Assembly: GCF_014873495.1 (NCBI RefSeq)
Contig: NZ_JADBGF010000001.1
Coordinates: 9,176,001-9,240,000, forward strand
Origin: Streptomyces stelliscabiei
Lineage (GTDB): Bacteria > Actinomycetota > Actinomycetes > Streptomycetales > Streptomycetaceae
Direction of reading: 5' to 3'
DNA length: 64,000 nt
A program made the position numbers and the translations under genes. Position 1 is the first letter of the stretch; the number at the start of each line of letters is the position of its first letter. Below, piece by piece: positions 1 through 8,145 of this stretch. The notes beneath the pieces were generated by a model, which did no database searches, was not told where the DNA came from, and was given only the letters and a program-made list of their open reading frames with translations.

Positions 1-845
1 ACGGCTGGACCAGCAGCGCCCGCCTCCAGGAGAAGCTCATCCCGACCGACGCGTACGCGGACGTACCGGCGGACGAGCGTGAACGGGCGTACGAGATCGC
101 CGACTTCCAGAAGATGAACGAGCTGCGCGACCGCGTGGCGGAGATCGTCGAGGACCCGGAGACCGCCGAGAGGCTGAAGCCCTGGTACCGCTACATGTGC
201 AAGCGGCCCACCTTCAGCGACCAGTACCTGCAGACCTTCAACCGGCCCCACGTCACCCTCGTCGACACGGCCGACACCCACGGGGTCGAGCGGATCACCG
301 AACGGGCCGTGGTGGTCGGCGGGGTCGAGTACGAGGTGGACTGCGTCATCTTCGCCACCGGTTTCGAGGTCGGTGTCTCGGGCCTGCTGTCCGGCCGGCT
401 CCCGGCCTACGGCCGAGGAGGCGTCGGTCTGCTGGAGACCTGGGCGACGGCCGGGCCCAGGACCCTCCACGGCTTCTACAGCCACGGCTTCCCCAACCTC
501 TTCCAGCTCGGCCCCCTGCAGAACGCCAGTGCCGTCAACTACGTCCACATCCTCGACCAGCAGGCGATCCACGTCGGCGAGGTCGTCGCCGAGGCCCGCA
601 GGCGCGGAGCCCGGTACGTCGAACCGACCGCCGAGGCCGAGACCGCCTGGGTCGCCACCCTCCGCGAGAAGGCCGCCGACCTGTACCGGTTCCAGGCGGA
701 GTGCACCCCCGGCTACTACAACAACGAGGGCCGGCCCCGGCAGCGCAGCGAGTCCTACGGCGACGGACCGGTCGCCTTCCACGAACTGCTCCGCCGCTGG
801 CGCGCCGACGGCGGCATGGACGACGTGCTCGTGGGTGCCGAGTGA
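1..845 (+). CDS. Flavin-containing (Baeyer-Villiger-type) monooxygenase, C-terminal part
   Basis: The reading frame is open from the left edge (first full codon at base 3) to a TGA at 843-845, so the FAD and NADPH-binding N-terminus lies outside the window. The visible part has the motif CKRPTFSDQYLQTFN and then DCVIFATGFE, the ATG motif closing the nucleotide-binding region of class B flavoprotein monooxygenases. CKRP-FSD-YL-FN is typical of Baeyer-Villiger enzymes, which insert oxygen next to a ketone. The substrate is unknown. The stop overlaps the GTG start of the next gene (GTGA), so the two are probably translationally coupled and act on the same compound. Confidence 0.85.
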   Translation, partial: GWTSSARLQEKLIPTDAYADVPADERERAYEIADFQKMNELRDRVAEIVEDPETAERLKPWYRYMCKRPTFSDQYLQTFNRPHVTLVDTADTHGVERITERAVVVGGVEYEVDCVIFATGFEVGVSGLLSGRLPAYGRGGVGLLETWATAGPRTLHGFYSHGFPNLFQLGPLQNASAVNYVHILDQQAIHVGEVVAEARRRGARYVEPTAEAETAWVATLREKAADLYRFQAECTPGYYNNEGRPRQRSESYGDGPVAFHELLRRWRADGGMDDVLVGAE

Positions 846-2563
846 CATGGGCGCCCGAGGACACGACGGCCCCGGGAACGGAACCGGGCGCGGGGCCCAA
901 CCGGTACGACGAGAGCGGCGCGCTGCGTACCACCGGCCCCCGGTGGCGGGCGCGGCGGCTCAACCCGCCCAACCCGCTGTGGGGTTCCAACGGCGTCGCC
1001 TTCGGTCCCGACGGGCGACTGTACGTCGCCCAGTTCCTCGCCGGACAGATCAGCGCCGTCGACCCGGCCACGGGGGACGTGGACGTCGTCGTCCCGATGG
1101 ACGGTCCGGTGCAGTCGCCGGACGATCTCGCCTTCGGCGCCGACGGCTCGATGTACATAGCCGACCTGGTGCCGGGCCGGGTGTGGCGCCGAAGCCCGGC
1201 GGGGGAGTACCACCTCGTCTCCGACGACGTCACGAACCCCAACGGCATCACCTGCGTCGGCGACCGTCTCTTCGTCAACGAGATGAAGCCGGGCGGCCGG
1301 CTGGTGGAGCTGTTCCCGGACGGCGGCGACCCGGTCGTCCTCACGGACGGTCTGGCCCTGGGCAACGCGATGCAGCTCGGCCCGGACGGACACCTGTACT
1401 ACCCGCACATGCTCACCGGTCAGGTCTGGCGGATCCCGCCGGACGGCGGGACGCCCGAGGTGGTAGCCGAGGACGTGCACGAGCCGGTCGCCGTCCGCTT
1501 CGACCGGGGCGGTGTCCTGCACGTCCTCTCCCGGGGCGTCGAGGGCATCGTCACCCGCGTCGACCTGCACGGCGGCGGCAGTCGCACGCGCGTCACCAGC
1601 GGGCTGAGGGGCCTCGACAACGCGGCCTTCGACGCCGAGAACCGCATGTTCGTCTCCAGCTACGCCAGCGGCGGCATCACGGAGCTGCACCCCGACGGCC
1701 GCACCCGGGAGATCGTGCGCCGCGGCTTCGACGGCCCCTACGGCGTGACGGTCGACCTCGGCGGTACGGTCCACGCCGCCGACCACTACCGCCTGGCGAG
1801 CCCGGCGACCACCGACGAGGGCGAGCCGCTCGGCCCGTCCCCGCAGGCGGGTCCCGGCGGAGTGCGGACCCACCTCCTGCTCCCCTTCGCCCACGGCATC
1901 ACCGCCGACGGTGAACTGCTGCACCACACTTCGCAGTTCGGCACGGTGCGGACCTACGACACCACCACGGGGGAGGTCCGGGAACGGGCACGGGGGCTGA
2001 GTCGTCCCCTCGGCATCGCGGTCCGGCCCGACGGTGCGCTCGTGGTCGCGGAGACGGGCGCGGGCCGGGTCCTCGCCCTCGGGGACGAGGACGGCTCCGG
2101 CTCCGACTCGGTGACTGTCCTCGCGGAGGGTCTCGACCAGCCCACGGACGTGGTCTTCGACGCGGAGGGCCGGCTCTACGTCAGCGAGGAACGGCTCGGC
2201 GCGGTGCTCCGGATCGGGGTGGACGGGGGGACGGCCGTCGTGGTGGACGGGCTCGGCGCCCCGCAGGGCCTGACGGTTCTCGGCGCGGAACTGTTCGTGG
2301 TGGAGACCGGGCACCGCAGGCTGCGGTCGGTCCGTCTCACCACGGGGGAGTCGCGGATCGAGCTGGAGGAACTGCCCGTCGGACCGCCGCCGGGCGTCGT
2401 CCCCCGCACGGAACCGGCCCTGTTCGCGGACGTCATGCCCGGCATGGCCCGCCGCTTCGCGGGCCTCGCGACCGCCCCGGACGGCACCCTCCTGCTGTCG
2501 GCCGACGGCGAGGGCACGGTGTTGCGGTTGACATCGAGGCAGGAGGACCGGCCCGAGGGGTAG
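842..2563 (+). CDS. SMP-30/gluconolactonase/LRE-like beta-propeller protein
   Basis: 573 residues from the GTG at 842, which overlaps the previous stop by 4 bp; the open frame runs further upstream but would overlap the monooxygenase entirely. The protein is made of repeated propeller blades of the type GPDGRLYVAQ, GADGSMYIAD, GPDGHLYYPH and DAEGRLYVSE, about 10-12 in all, so it probably holds two six-bladed SMP-30/NHL propellers. SMP-30 members are metal-dependent lactonases or esterases. No signal peptide is visible, so it should be cytoplasmic. Coupling to a Baeyer-Villiger-type enzyme suggests, by inference only, that it hydrolyses the ester or lactone that enzyme forms. Confidence 0.8.
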   Translation: MTWAPEDTTAPGTEPGAGPNRYDESGALRTTGPRWRARRLNPPNPLWGSNGVAFGPDGRLYVAQFLAGQISAVDPATGDVDVVVPMDGPVQSPDDLAFGADGSMYIADLVPGRVWRRSPAGEYHLVSDDVTNPNGITCVGDRLFVNEMKPGGRLVELFPDGGDPVVLTDGLALGNAMQLGPDGHLYYPHMLTGQVWRIPPDGGTPEVVAEDVHEPVAVRFDRGGVLHVLSRGVEGIVTRVDLHGGGSRTRVTSGLRGLDNAAFDAENRMFVSSYASGGITELHPDGRTREIVRRGFDGPYGVTVDLGGTVHAADHYRLASPATTDEGEPLGPSPQAGPGGVRTHLLLPFAHGITADGELLHHTSQFGTVRTYDTTTGEVRERARGLSRPLGIAVRPDGALVVAETGAGRVLALGDEDGSGSDSVTVLAEGLDQPTDVVFDAEGRLYVSEERLGAVLRIGVDGGTAVVVDGLGAPQGLTVLGAELFVVETGHRRLRSVRLTTGESRIELEELPVGPPPGVVPRTEPALFADVMPGMARRFAGLATAPDGTLLLSADGEGTVLRLTSRQEDRPEG

Positions 2564-2630
2564 GCACCGCCGTCCCCACGCGCTCCCACCGCCCGCTGTC
2601 AGGGGAGCAATCAGGGGGATCAGGGGAAAA

Positions 2631-3569
2631 TCAGGGGAAGAACGCCCGCCGCACCTGTTCCGCGATCAGTGGATACACCTCGCGGGCCCTGGCCTCGTCG
2701 CCGGTGTCGTAGCCGTGGTCGGCGCCGGTCACGTCGTGATGGCCCACCAGGGACCCGGCCGTGCGCAGCCGGTCCGCGTAGGCCACGCCCTCGCCCTTGA
2801 GGAGGTCGTACTCGGCGGTGACGACGAAGGCCGGCGCGATGCCCCGGAGGTCGGCGGTGTCCGAGGGGTGCGCGGGCGAGACCAGACGGTCGGCGCGCAT
2901 CGTGGGGTCCGGGACGTACGAGCTGTCGAAGACGTCCGCCATCCACGGGCGAAGCAGGGGCCTGGCGATGGCGGCCCGCTTGTCGCGGGCGGCGGTCGCG
3001 AGGTCGAGCGGCGGATAGTGCAGGACCTGGAGGGCGATCGAGGGGCCGCCCTCCTCCAGCGCCTGGCGGGCCACCGCCGCCGCGAGGCCGCCGCCCGCGC
3101 TCTGGCCGCCCACGGAGAGCCGGCCGCCGTCCCAGCCGTGCTCGCCCCCGTGCCCGGCGGCCCACCGGACCACCTCGAACGCCTGCCGTGGCGGCGCCGG
3201 GAACGGGTGCTGGGGAGCGACCACGTAGTCCACGTTGAGCACGGCCACACCCGCCTCGGCGGCCAGACACCGGCACAGCGCGTCGTCCAGCTCGATCTGC
3301 GGCATGACGTAGCCGCCGCCGTGGAAGTTGACGTGGACCGGCGGGGGAGGGGCGCCCTCGGCGCCGGCGGGTACGTACAGCACGGCGCGGGCCGGGCCGT
3401 ACGCGGTCGGTATCGTCACCTCGCGGGTGGCGCAGGTGTACTCGGGCAGTCGGGCGAGCCAGGCGGCCCGGGACCCGGGCCCGCCGGCCCGGCGGGCGGC
3501 CACGCCCGAGAGACGTTGCATCGCCTTGGCCGCGAGGGCGGCCACCGCCGGACGGGCGAGAAGGGACAT
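2631..3569 (-). CDS. Alpha/beta hydrolase, HSL (hormone-sensitive lipase) family esterase
   Basis: 312 residues. HGGGYV (residues about 84-89) is the HGGG oxyanion-hole motif of the HSL family, and GQSAGGG is the nucleophile elbow with the catalytic serine. An acidic residue in the AEYDLLKGEG stretch and the histidine in GADHGYD complete the triad. It is a carboxylesterase of short acyl esters with no obvious signal peptide. The ATG is preceded by CGGAG. It is transcribed divergently from a MarR regulator only 80 bp away, so that regulator probably controls it. The natural substrate cannot be read from sequence. Confidence 0.88.
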   Translation of the reverse strand: MSLLARPAVAALAAKAMQRLSGVAARRAGGPGSRAAWLARLPEYTCATREVTIPTAYGPARAVLYVPAGAEGAPPPPVHVNFHGGGYVMPQIELDDALCRCLAAEAGVAVLNVDYVVAPQHPFPAPPRQAFEVVRWAAGHGGEHGWDGGRLSVGGQSAGGGLAAAVARQALEEGGPSIALQVLHYPPLDLATAARDKRAAIARPLLRPWMADVFDSSYVPDPTMRADRLVSPAHPSDTADLRGIAPAFVVTAEYDLLKGEGVAYADRLRTAGSLVGHHDVTGADHGYDTGDEARAREVYPLIAEQVRRAFFP

Positions 3570-3610
3570 GGGGACTCCGTTCGGAACACGGGGACTACCC
3601 GGGCGATGAA

Positions 3611-3645
3611 CTTACTTGAGTTAGGCAACAAGATGGTAAAGTAGG
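3611..3645. promoter_or_regulatory. Divergent promoter/MarR operator region between esterase and marR
   Basis: This 80-bp divergent gap contains an AT-rich stretch with imperfect inverted TTACTT/AAGTAG ends (3612-3617 and 3639-3644) and a TTGAGT / TAAAGT pair reading rightward with 15 bp spacing. An AT-rich inverted repeat in a marR-target divergon is the usual operator position. The exact half-sites are inferred. Confidence 0.4.
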
Positions 3646-3649
3646 GCTC

Positions 3650-4144
3650 ATGTCCCCCTCACCGCCACCCTCCGACCCCGCTTCCCCCGAAGTGATCGAG
3701 ATCGAGCGAGCCCTCACGCGCATCACCTACCTCAGCACCCGGGCCCGGGCGCACGAGCGTCTGATGAGCCTGGCCGGGGTGCCGCTCGACCGCGCCGCGG
3801 TGGCCCTGCTGCGGCAGATCGCCGATTCCGAGCCGTTGCGGCCGGGGGAGCTGGCCAACCGCCTCGGGGTCGAGGCCTCGCACGTCACCCGCCAGGTCCA
3901 GCAGTTGCTGAAGGCCGGTTACGTCACCCGCGTACCCGACCCGGACGACAGACGCGCCCAGCGCATCGAGCTGACGGCGGTCGGCAGGCAGGCGATCGGC
4001 CGAATCCGCGAGGCGGGTGTGCGCGGTATGCAGATGGCGTTGTCCGAGTGGTCGCCCGAGGAGCTTCGGCAGTTGGCGGGACTCTTCCACCGGATGGTGG
4101 ACGACTTCCTCACCCACGCCAACGACCTGGTTCAGGGGGACTGA
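3650..4144 (+). CDS. MarR family transcriptional regulator
   Basis: 164 residues. The winged helix lies at about residues 45-115: PGELANRLGVEASHVTRQ is the recognition helix region and DPDDRRAQRIELT is the wing with the DDRR signature of MarR proteins. Helices at both ends make the dimer interface. The ATG at 3650 follows GTAGGG by 5 nt. It is divergent from the HSL esterase and probably represses it and itself through the short shared promoter, released by a small aromatic or lipophilic ligand. Confidence 0.9.
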   Translation: MSPSPPPSDPASPEVIEIERALTRITYLSTRARAHERLMSLAGVPLDRAAVALLRQIADSEPLRPGELANRLGVEASHVTRQVQQLLKAGYVTRVPDPDDRRAQRIELTAVGRQAIGRIREAGVRGMQMALSEWSPEELRQLAGLFHRMVDDFLTHANDLVQGD

Positions 4145-4201
4145 CGGGGCGTTCGGGCGCGGGTCCGGGGGCTTCCGGTTCTCCGCGCCCGCACCCGGCA
4201 C

Positions 4202-5305
4202 TCAGCCGGCGTAACCGAGCTGTTTCCTGATGTACGGCGTCATCAGCGTCTTCGCCTTCGCCAGCGTGGACGTACGGCCCCCGAGCACCGCCGTCTCACC
4301 CCCCGGCACCGGCAGGAGCGTGATTCCGTCGGCCGGCCCGAACGGCACGATCAGCGGAGTCCGCCGGATCGGCCGGTACAGCCGTGGCTCCTTGCGGTGC
4401 CGGCCCGAACTCTCCAGATACGCACGGATGTTGTGCGCGGCGATGTCCGCCTGGGCGAACGCGACGGGGGACACCTTCAGCTCGCTGACGTCGTTCACGT
4501 CACCGACCGCGAACACGTCCAGGCGCCCCTCGACGCGGAGCGTCCGGTCCACCTTGACCTGCCCCGCCGGGTTGAGCCAGTCCCCGTGCCCGGCCAGCCG
4601 CAGCCAGAGCGTGTTCGGCGTGGTTCCGTTGGCCCAGAACGACAGGTCGGCCTCGATGAGGTTGCCCCGCCCGTCCCGGTAGGTGCCGAAGTCGGGCCCG
4701 GGTGAGACGAACGAGTCGAGACGCACCTCCACGTCGCGCGCCTCCAGCCACGCCAGGGCCCGCCGTCCGGCCCACTTGCTGCCGGTGGAGCTGAGCAGCT
4801 CGGATCCGGCGTGCGCGAGGGTGACCCGCGCGTCCGGCCGGGCCAGCCGGATCTCGGCGGCGAGTTCCACGCCGCCCGGCCCGCCGCCGACGATCAGGAC
4901 GTGCTCGGCGGCGGCCACGCTCTCCTGGTGCGCGGTGAACGTCTTGCCCGCCTCCTCGGTGGTGGTGCCCAGGAAGCGGGCCGGTTCCGGGTAGTCCGCG
5001 CCGGTCGCGATCACCACCACGTCGTACGGCAGCCGCTCACCCGTCGCGAGGGTCACCTGCCGCTCGCCGGTGTCGATGCCGACCGCCTTGCCCGTCACGA
5101 CACGGCCGTTGCGCAGCAGTCTGTCGTACGGGATGAAGGGCGTCGTCGTCCATGCCTCGTGCACGCCCGCGCGCAGTGCGGCGATGCGGTGGAAGAAGAC
5201 CTCCTTGCGGTCCACGAGGGTGACCCGTGCGACCTCGTCCAGCTGTTTGGCGAGGCGGATGCCCCCGTATCCGCCGCCGATCACGATGATTTCGCCGTCA
5301 GGCAC
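4202..5305 (-). CDS. NAD(P)/FAD-dependent oxidoreductase (NDH-2/AIF-like)
   Basis: 367 residues, GTG start behind AGGAGA. The N-terminal FAD Rossmann motif is IVIGGGYGG (residues 7-15), the second dinucleotide fold is LIVGGGPGGVELAAE (about 140-154), and FAVGDVNDV near residue 275 contacts the FAD. This layout fits type II NADH dehydrogenase or apoptosis-inducing-factor-like flavoproteins, which pass electrons from NAD(P)H to a quinone or other acceptor. No transmembrane segment is seen. It converges on marR and is divergent from a HAD phosphatase. The acceptor is unknown. Confidence 0.85.
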   Translation of the reverse strand: MPDGEIIVIGGGYGGIRLAKQLDEVARVTLVDRKEVFFHRIAALRAGVHEAWTTTPFIPYDRLLRNGRVVTGKAVGIDTGERQVTLATGERLPYDVVVIATGADYPEPARFLGTTTEEAGKTFTAHQESVAAAEHVLIVGGGPGGVELAAEIRLARPDARVTLAHAGSELLSSTGSKWAGRRALAWLEARDVEVRLDSFVSPGPDFGTYRDGRGNLIEADLSFWANGTTPNTLWLRLAGHGDWLNPAGQVKVDRTLRVEGRLDVFAVGDVNDVSELKVSPVAFAQADIAAHNIRAYLESSGRHRKEPRLYRPIRRTPLIVPFGPADGITLLPVPGGETAVLGGRTSTLAKAKTLMTPYIRKQLGYAG

Positions 5306-5440
5306 GCCGATTCTCCTGTGCTGTGTGGGGGGAGAGGCGACGAGCGTAACGTTTGAAACCTCAAGTTACTGGCGGAGTTCGTGTTTGTTGTGTGAAGCGA
5401 CAACGGACGACACGAGTCATCTGCTGCCTAGGCTGGGGCC

Positions 5441-5929
5441 GTGACCGACAACCACCGGCCCCTCGCCGTTTTCGACCTGGACAACACCCTCGCCGACACC
5501 GCGCACCGGCAGCGGTTCCTGGAGCGGAAGCCGCGCGACTGGGACGCGTTCTTCGCCGCGGCCCCGCAGGATCCGCCACTGGCCGAAGGGGTCGCGCTGG
5601 CCCGGGAGAGCGCACGGGAGTGCGAGGTGCTGTACCTGACGGGGCGGCCCGAGCGCTGCCGCCGCGACACCGTCGACTGGCTCGCCGCGCACGGCCTGCC
5701 CGAGGGGCGGATCCGGATGCGCCGCGACAACGACCGCAGGCCCGCCCGCCGCACCAAGCTGGAGATCCTCCGTGAGCTCGCCCGGACCCGCGAGATCCGC
5801 GTCCTCGTGGACGACGACGAACTCGTCTGCGAGGACGCGGAACGGGCGGGTTTCACGGTCGTACGGGCGCGCTGGGCCGCCGCCTCCGCCGCGCTGAAGG
5901 CGGCGCAGGAGCGGGAGGGGCGGACCTGA
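5441..5929 (+). CDS. HAD superfamily phosphatase, polynucleotide-kinase-3'-phosphatase-like
   Basis: 162 residues from a GTG start. Motif I is FDLDNTLAD (residues 11-19) with nucleophile Asp12 and acid/base Asp14; motif II is the threonine of YLTGRPE (about residue 68); the lysine is in RRTKLEIL and motif IV is LVDDDELV. There is no large cap insertion, so it is a short soluble HAD enzyme resembling the phosphatase domain of T4 polynucleotide kinase. HAD enzymes hydrolyse phosphomonoesters through an aspartyl-phosphate intermediate. No operon partner suggests a substrate. Confidence 0.8.
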   Translation: MTDNHRPLAVFDLDNTLADTAHRQRFLERKPRDWDAFFAAAPQDPPLAEGVALARESARECEVLYLTGRPERCRRDTVDWLAAHGLPEGRIRMRRDNDRRPARRTKLEILRELARTREIRVLVDDDELVCEDAERAGFTVVRARWAAASAALKAAQEREGRT

Positions 5930-5962
5930 GCGCCCGCCCCGGCCCTCGCGTCGGCCGGTCGG

Positions 5963-6181
5963 TCAGCCGGTCTCGTCGTCCAGCCGGAAGCCGACCTTCA
6001 GGCCCACCTGGTAGTGCGCGATCTGGCCGTCCTCGATGTGCCCCCGGACCTGTGTCACCTCGAACCAGTCCAGGTTGCGCAGCGTCTGGGCGGCGCGGGC
6101 GACGCCGTTGCGGATGGCGTGGTCGACGCTCTCGTCCGAACTGCCGACGATCTCGGTGACCCGGTACACATGGTCGGTCAT
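5963..6181 (-). CDS. Dodecin family flavin-binding protein
   Basis: 72 residues from the ATG at 6181, which has AAGGAG eight bases upstream; an in-frame ATG at 6208 lacks a ribosome site. The sequence begins TDHVYRVTEIVGSSDES and ends HYQVGLKVGFRLDD, matching the beta-alpha-beta-beta dodecin fold, with the central tryptophan of NLDWFEVTQ that sandwiches flavin. Dodecins form hollow 12-mers that store or buffer FMN/FAD. It is a single gene, and its upstream region shares the gap with the egt operon terminator. Confidence 0.92.
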   Translation of the reverse strand: MTDHVYRVTEIVGSSDESVDHAIRNGVARAAQTLRNLDWFEVTQVRGHIEDGQIAHYQVGLKVGFRLDDETG

Positions 6182-6292
6182 GCGGGTTCTCCTTGTCGCG
6201 AGCTCCATCGTGGCCGATGCGCCACACGTCCTTCCACGGTGCCTCAGGCTCCGCCGGTTCGCGAGGGGGCCGGGGTGGGCGTGGAGTGGGTT

Positions 6293-6347
6293 GTCGGGTG
6301 CGGGTGACTGGGAACTGCGCGAGAAGCCCCACTCACCCGCACCCGAC
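6293..6347. terminator. Strong hairpin downstream of egtD
   Basis: Perfect 15-bp inverted repeat (arms 6293-6307 and 6333-6347) separated by 25 bp. The loop contains the GAACTGCGCGA-AGCCCC sequence often found in Streptomyces intergenic hairpins. It lies 27 bp beyond the egtD stop and should end egtABCD transcripts. There is no T-tract, as is usual in high-GC actinomycetes. Confidence 0.7.
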
Positions 6348-6373
6348 GACGCGCCCCCCGGAACCGCTGCGCG

Positions 6374-7336
6374 CTACCCCACCCCGCTCAACGACAACGC
6401 GAACCGGCCCTGCTCATCCGTCCACCAGTGTGTCAACTCCAGCCCGGAAGCAGCCAGTTCGGTCCGCACCCCCTCCTTCCTGAACTTCGCGGACACCTCC
6501 GTCCGCACCTCCTCCCCGGCCGCGAAGTCCACCGCCAGATCGAGCGCGGGAACCTTCACGGTCTGAGCCGTACGGGACCGCAGCCGCATCTCGATCCACT
6601 CGCACTCGGCGTTCCAGAGGGCGACATGGTCGAAGGCGTCGGGGTCGAAGTCCGCCCCCAACTCCCGGTCCACCACGTTCAGCACGTTCTTGTTGAACTC
6701 GGCGGTCACCCCGGACGCGTCGTCGTACGCGGCGACCAGCACCGCCTCGTCCTTGACCAGGTCCGTGCCCAGCAGCAGCGCGTCACCGGGGGCCAGCAGC
6801 GCGCGGACGGCGGCCAGGAACGCCGCACGCTCCCCGGGCACCAGATTGCCGATCGTGCCGCCCAGGAACGCCACCAGACGAGGACCCGGGGTCTCGGGCG
6901 GCTCCAGCCCGGCGGTGAAGTCGGCGATCAGGGCGTGCACGTTCAGCCCCGGCCGCTCGGCGGCCAGCGCCTCGCCCGCCTGCCGCAGCGCGCTCTCGCT
7001 GACGTCGACCGGCACGTACGTGTGCAGGCCCGGCATCGCGTCCAGCAGGTGCCTGGTCTTGTCGGACGAGCCGGACCCCAGCTCGACCAGGGTGCGGGCG
7101 CCGCTCGCCGCGGCGATCTCGCCCGCCCGGTCCACCAGGATCTCGCGCTCGGCACGGGTCGGGTAGTACTCGGGCAACTCGGTGATCCGCTCGAACAGTT
7201 CGCTGCCGCGCGCGTCGTAGAACCACTTGGGCGGCAGCGTCTTCGGCATGCGGGTCAGACCGTCCAGGACGTCGGCGCGCAGCGCGGCGTCCGTGGCGTC
7301 CTCCGGCAGGGTGCGGGTGAGAAGGAACGGGCTCAC
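6374..7336 (-). CDS. egtD: L-histidine N-alpha-methyltransferase (hercynine synthase) EgtD
   Basis: 320 residues from a GTG start that overlaps the egtC stop (GTGA). EgtD uses three SAM to convert histidine to hercynine, the first step of ergothioneine synthesis. The SAM-binding motif is LVELGSGSSDKTRHLL (about residues 79-94), and the GGTIGN segment and the C-terminal beta domain are as in known EgtD. It is the last gene of a coupled egtABCD operon and is followed by a hairpin terminator. No egtE (C-S lyase) is present in the cluster, which is usual for Streptomyces. Confidence 0.96.
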   Translation of the reverse strand: MSPFLLTRTLPEDATDAALRADVLDGLTRMPKTLPPKWFYDARGSELFERITELPEYYPTRAEREILVDRAGEIAAASGARTLVELGSGSSDKTRHLLDAMPGLHTYVPVDVSESALRQAGEALAAERPGLNVHALIADFTAGLEPPETPGPRLVAFLGGTIGNLVPGERAAFLAAVRALLAPGDALLLGTDLVKDEAVLVAAYDDASGVTAEFNKNVLNVVDRELGADFDPDAFDHVALWNAECEWIEMRLRSRTAQTVKVPALDLAVDFAAGEEVRTEVSAKFRKEGVRTELAASGLELTHWWTDEQGRFALSLSGVG

Positions 7337-8145
7337 GCGGGGGGCTCCTTCGACAGTGCGGGTGACGGGTCGTCGTCGTGCGGACGGGAGGCTTCGTCCG
7401 GCTCCTTGAGCGGGGTGAGCAGGACGTCCGTACGGCTCGCCGCGAGCAGGGTGCGGTCCGGGACCTCCACCCAGTGCGGGTCGTCGTCGTACGGCTCGGA
7501 CGCCACGACCGTGCCGCGGCCGGGCTCGGTGAGATACCAGAGCGTGTCGCCCCAGGCCGTCGCGGCGATCGTCTCGCCGTCGGTGAGGAGCAGGTTGAGC
7601 CGCGACCCGGGGGCCGCCCGGGCGACCTCCAGGACCGTGTCGGCCAGCGCCTGGCCCTCCGTGTCGCCGGCCCGCAGCCGGTTCAGGACCAGGGCCCACA
7701 CGAGCGCCGAGTCGTTGCGCGCCTCCATCGACAGCACCTCGACGGCGGGCAGTTCGGCGGCGAGCGGCGCCAGGGAGCCGGGCCATCCGGCGACCGCCCC
7801 GTTGTGGCTGAACAGCCAGGGGCCGGCCGAGAACGGCGCGGCCGCGGCCTCGTCGTCCGCGCCCGCCACCGTCGCGTCCCGTACGGCGGCCAGCAGCGCC
7901 CCGGTGCGGACCACCCGGGCGAGGTCCGCGAAGGACTGGTCGCCCCAGATCGGCCCGGCCCGCCGGTACCGCCCCGGCACCGGGTCGCCCTCGGCGTACC
8001 AACCGACCCCGAAACCATCGGCGTTGACCGTCCCGTACCGCTGCCGTCGGGGTGCCCACGACTGCCGGAACAGACTGTGCGGCGGGTCCACCAGGACCCT
8101 GCCCAGCGGCACATCGGTGCCGAGACAGGCGAGGTGACGACACAT
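7333..8145 (-). CDS. egtC: Gamma-glutamyl-hercynylcysteine sulfoxide hydrolase EgtC
   Basis: 270 residues beginning MCRHLACLG. After Met removal, Cys2 is the N-terminal nucleophile of class II glutamine amidotransferases, which fixes the start at 8145 rather than the longer open frame to 8376. NADGFGVGWYAEG, FSHNGAVAGW and ARNDSALVW are family motifs. EgtC removes glutamate from gamma-glutamyl-hercynylcysteine sulfoxide. The start overlaps the egtB stop by one base (TGATG) and the stop overlaps egtD. Confidence 0.95.
   Translation of the reverse strand: MCRHLACLGTDVPLGRVLVDPPHSLFRQSWAPRRQRYGTVNADGFGVGWYAEGDPVPGRYRRAGPIWGDQSFADLARVVRTGALLAAVRDATVAGADDEAAAAPFSAGPWLFSHNGAVAGWPGSLAPLAAELPAVEVLSMEARNDSALVWALVLNRLRAGDTEGQALADTVLEVARAAPGSRLNLLLTDGETIAATAWGDTLWYLTEPGRGTVVASEPYDDDPHWVEVPDRTLLAASRTDVLLTPLKEPDEASRPHDDDPSPALSKEPPA

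Noticed and set aside
755..2314. 519-codon open frame on the minus strand
   Set aside because: Antisense to the beta-propeller gene, with no recognisable domain; composition is typical of a shadow frame.
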